From assembly GCA_035714365.1 (NCBI GenBank), contig DASTMB010000007.1, forward strand, positions 1 through 37,409: 37,409 bases of DNA, in the 5' to 3' direction. This DNA is from Mycobacteriales bacterium (lineage in GTDB: Bacteria; Actinomycetota; Actinomycetes; BP-191). Under the pieces are notes generated by a model. The model searched no databases. It was not told the DNA's origin and saw only the letters and a list, made by a program, of their open reading frames with translations. Below, piece after piece: positions 35,616-37,409 of the stretch (the first letter of the stretch is position 1; the number at the start of each line of letters is the position of its first letter). Made by a program: the position numbers and the translations under genes.

Positions 35616-36113
35616 CTACAGCCTTTCCAGCCGCTCCACGAGCAGCCGCAGGCGCGCGGCGTCGGGGGGTGCGCCGCGCCGGTCCGCCGGCGTCGAGTAG
35701 ATCTCCCATAGCTCCTCACCCATCAGCCGCCGCGCCCCGGCCGGGTCCGCGGTGACGTCGACGCCGTGCCTGGTCAGCAGGCGTTCGGTCGCGAGCCGGC
35801 GCAGCATCGGCCGCGTGGCGTGCGCGAACTGCTCCGGCGACTCGGTCGCCCGCGCGAGCGACGCGTCGAGCCGCGCGAGCCGCACGTCCTGCTCCTCCGG
35901 CGGCGCGAGCTCGTGGTCGCCCGCCCGCCCCGGCGCGACGGCGCGCGGCCGGGCGCCGGCGCCGAGCAGCCGGCGCGCCCGCGCGAACGCGTACGCCGCC
36001 ACCGCGAGCGCCGCCACCCGGTCCACGCGCAGCCGGTCCGGCGGCACCAGCACCAGCCCGAGCGCGAACAGCGCCAGCGCCCCCGCCAGCGGCCCGACCG
36101 CTCGGCGGGTCAC
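35616..36113 (-). CDS. Membrane protein of the MoxR cassette, unknown family
   Basis: A 165-residue protein with two N-terminal membrane helices (about 8-24 and 32-47) and a cytoplasmic helical domain of about 110 residues. Recognisable pieces are RLARLDASLARATESPEQFAHATRPMLRRLATERLLTRHGVD and GEELWEIYSTPADRRG. This type sits between DUF4129 and MoxR genes in actinobacteria and may connect the ATPase to the membrane. I cannot assign a domain with confidence. GTGA overlap with the DUF4129 gene. Confidence 0.8.
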   Translation of the reverse strand: MTRRAVGPLAGALALFALGLVLVPPDRLRVDRVAALAVAAYAFARARRLLGAGARPRAVAPGRAGDHELAPPEEQDVRLARLDASLARATESPEQFAHATRPMLRRLATERLLTRHGVDVTADPAGARRLMGEELWEIYSTPADRRGAPPDAARLRLLVERLERL

Positions 36114-36796
36114 ACCGGCACCGCGCCGAGCGCCGCGGCGACCACCCGCAGCGAACGCCGCGCCGCCGCGCGCATCTCGTCGGTCACCGGGTGCGGCGAG
36201 AACCGCGCCTCCGCGAACAGCCGGGTCAGCCGCGCCGCGTCCTCGGCCGGCACCGCGTGCTCCGCGACCAGCCGGTCCAGCAGCTCCAGCGGCGACTCGG
36301 CCGCCTCGCGCGGCGCGCCGGCCGCGGCGAGGGCGCGTTCCATCCGGGCGTAGCAGGCGATGACGACCTCGCGCGCGTCGGCGCCGTCGTCGAGCTCCGC
36401 CGACAGCGCCGCCAGCTCGTCGCGGACCCGCCGCTGCCAGGCGGGCGGCGCGTCCGTGCCGTCGTCCTCCCGGTCGTACGCCCTGGTGGGCACGGCGCCG
36501 CGGGCCCGCGCGAGCCGCAGCCGCACCAGCCGCAGCACGCGGTACAGCCCGACCAGGACGACCGCGAGCAGCGCCAGGCCGACGACGACCTGGACCAGCA
36601 GGTCCAGCGCCGCGAGGGTCGGCGACGGCGGCCGGGGGTCGGCCATCCGCCCCCGGCGCAGGCGCTCGGCGGCCTTCACCCTGGTGAGGAACGGCTCCGG
36701 CACCGGGTGGCGCGCCAGCAACGGTCCGGTGCCCGACGCGGCGGCGGCGAGCGCGCAGCCGAGCGCGAGCAGGGCGACGGCGCGGGCGCGGCTCAC
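36110..36796 (-). CDS. DUF4129 domain membrane protein
   Basis: A 228-residue protein with an N-terminal signal or anchor helix (about 4-22), an extracytoplasmic stretch, a second helix (about 65-88) and a cytoplasmic DUF4129 domain at about 120-215: VVIACYARMERALAAAGAPREAAESPLELLDRLV and LTRLFAEARFSPHPVTDEMRAAA. It opens the DUF4129-MoxR-DUF58 cassette. GTG start; a TACGGT -10 box at 36803-36808 is only six bases upstream, which would give a leaderless mRNA. Confidence 0.88.
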   Translation of the reverse strand: MSRARAVALLALGCALAAAASGTGPLLARHPVPEPFLTRVKAAERLRRGRMADPRPPSPTLAALDLLVQVVVGLALLAVVLVGLYRVLRLVRLRLARARGAVPTRAYDREDDGTDAPPAWQRRVRDELAALSAELDDGADAREVVIACYARMERALAAAGAPREAAESPLELLDRLVAEHAVPAEDAARLTRLFAEARFSPHPVTDEMRAAARRSLRVVAAALGAVPV

Positions 36797-36802
36797 CGAC
36801 CG

Positions 36803-36808
36803 ACCGTA
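36803..36808 (-). promoter_or_regulatory. -10 box for a possible leaderless DUF4129 transcript
   Basis: TACGGT on the minus strand ends six bases before the GTG at 36796, the spacing expected when transcription starts at or next to the start codon. No convincing -35 is seen. Just beyond, 36820-36842 can form a weak hairpin (GGCGTG...CACGCGCC) that may end rsmI. Confidence 0.4.
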
Positions 36809-36847
36809 GATCAGCCCGCGCGGCGTGTGGTCACGCGCCGGTATCGA

Positions 36848-37409
36848 TTAGCGCGCCCCTTGCGACGTCCCCGCGCGGCGGGCGACGGCGGCGTCGTAGA
36901 CGACCCGCTTCGGCACGCCGCGCGCGCGCGCCGTCTCGGCGATCGCCTCCTTGCGCGTCGCGCCCGCCGCCTCGCGCGCGTCCACCTCGTCGGCGAGGTC
37001 CCCGGCCGCCGCCGTCACGGGCGCGTCCGGCGCGCCGGCGACGACCAGCGTCAGCTCGCCGCGCACCTCCCCCGCCGCCCACGCCGCCAGCTCGGCGAGC
37101 GTGCCGCGGCGCACCTCCTCGTACGTCTTCGTCAGCTCCCGGCAGGCCACCGCCCGCCGCTCCCCGCCGAACGCCGCCGCCAGGTCGGCCAGCGTCGCGC
37201 CGAGCCGGTGCGGCGCCTCGAACAGCACGAGCGTGCGGCGCTCGGCCGCCAGCTCGGCGAGCCGCGCGCGGCGCTCGCCGCCCTTGCGCGGCAGGAACCC
37301 CTCCATGCACCACCGGTCGCTCGGCAGCCCGGACAGCGCCACCGCGGCCGTCACCGCCGACGGCCCCGGCACCCCCGTCACGTCCACGCCCGCCGCGCCC
37401 GCCGCCGCC
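36848..37409 (-). CDS. rsmI: 16S rRNA 2'-O-methyltransferase RsmI (N-terminus beyond window)
   Basis: Partial tetrapyrrole-methylase-fold enzyme that methylates C1402 of 16S rRNA. The frame stays open to the window edge, so about the first third is missing. Visible blocks: VTGVPGPSAVTAAVALSGLPSDRW, FEGFLPRKGGER-like, LVLFEAPHRLGATLADL, RAVACRELTKTYEEVRRGTLAEL, RGELTLVVAGAP, and a C-terminal helical KEAIAETARARGVPKRVVYDAAV. It ends in TAA, a rare stop here. Order rsmI-(cassette)-metG fits actinobacterial synteny with an insertion. Confidence 0.93.
   Translation of the reverse strand, partial: AAAGAAGVDVTGVPGPSAVTAAVALSGLPSDRWCMEGFLPRKGGERRARLAELAAERRTLVLFEAPHRLGATLADLAAAFGGERRAVACRELTKTYEEVRRGTLAELAAWAAGEVRGELTLVVAGAPDAPVTAAAGDLADEVDAREAAGATRKEAIAETARARGVPKRVVYDAAVARRAGTSQGAR

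Overview
The window is about 37.4 kb of very GC-rich DNA (mostly G+C third positions, many GTG starts, TANNNT-type -10 boxes) from an actinobacterium of the class Actinomycetes. The best evidence is gene order. From right to left it runs rsmI, metG, tatD, rpfB, rsmA(ksgA), ispE, ABC-F, then TetR, tRNA-Gln, glmU, prs, rplY, pth, mfd, mazG, a foldase lipoprotein, eno, ftsB-like, DUF501 and ppx. This is essentially the Mycobacterium tuberculosis Rv1007c-Rv1026 neighbourhood plus rsmI, with local insertions. I cannot name genus or species from sequence alone.

Layout, left to right. 1-3261 is an accessory stretch. It holds two paralogous, very small, secreted four-cysteine proteins (138-338 and 2938-3126), a six-helix membrane protein, a secreted GH18-type hydrolase and a short tRNA with a UAA anticodon. 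3262-7137 is a tightly overlapped run: family-5 uracil-DNA glycosylase, ABC exporter permease and ATPase, dienelactone hydrolase, GH25 lysozyme-like protein. 7134-18835 is conserved housekeeping on the minus strand (ppx, DUF501, ftsB, eno, mazG, foldase, mfd, a frameshifted methyltransferase, GNAT, pth, rplY). 19005-20486 is an inserted plus-strand secreted LVIVD-repeat protein. 20557-23941 holds prs, glmU, a wall- or membrane-anchored protein and tRNA-Gln. 24030-25602 is a plus-strand fatty-acid desaturase and TetR pair with tandem operator-like repeats. 25619-32854 holds ABC-F, ispE, rsmA, rpfB, tatD and metG. 32865-36796 is a DUF4129/MoxR/DUF58 cassette inserted between metG and a truncated rsmI (36848-37409).

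Genes are strongly coupled. Twelve junctions use a GTGA start/stop overlap, with further ATGA, TGATG and one probable CTGA. Several gene products act on or in the cell envelope (GH18, GH25, RpfB, FtsB-like, foldase lipoprotein, anchored Ig-like protein, GlmU, IspE).

The strongest candidates for something undescribed are: (i) the duplicated unit consisting of leader, extended Shine-Dalgarno, four-cysteine secreted peptide, conserved 3' element and hairpin at both ends of the first 3.2 kb; (ii) the dense regulatory block upstream of rpfB (30203-30509), including a palindrome placed inside the promoter spacer and a 14-bp core shared with another envelope gene; (iii) the compact UAA tRNA together with a single TTA codon in mfd. 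All functional statements are inference from sequence; nothing was searched or computed.
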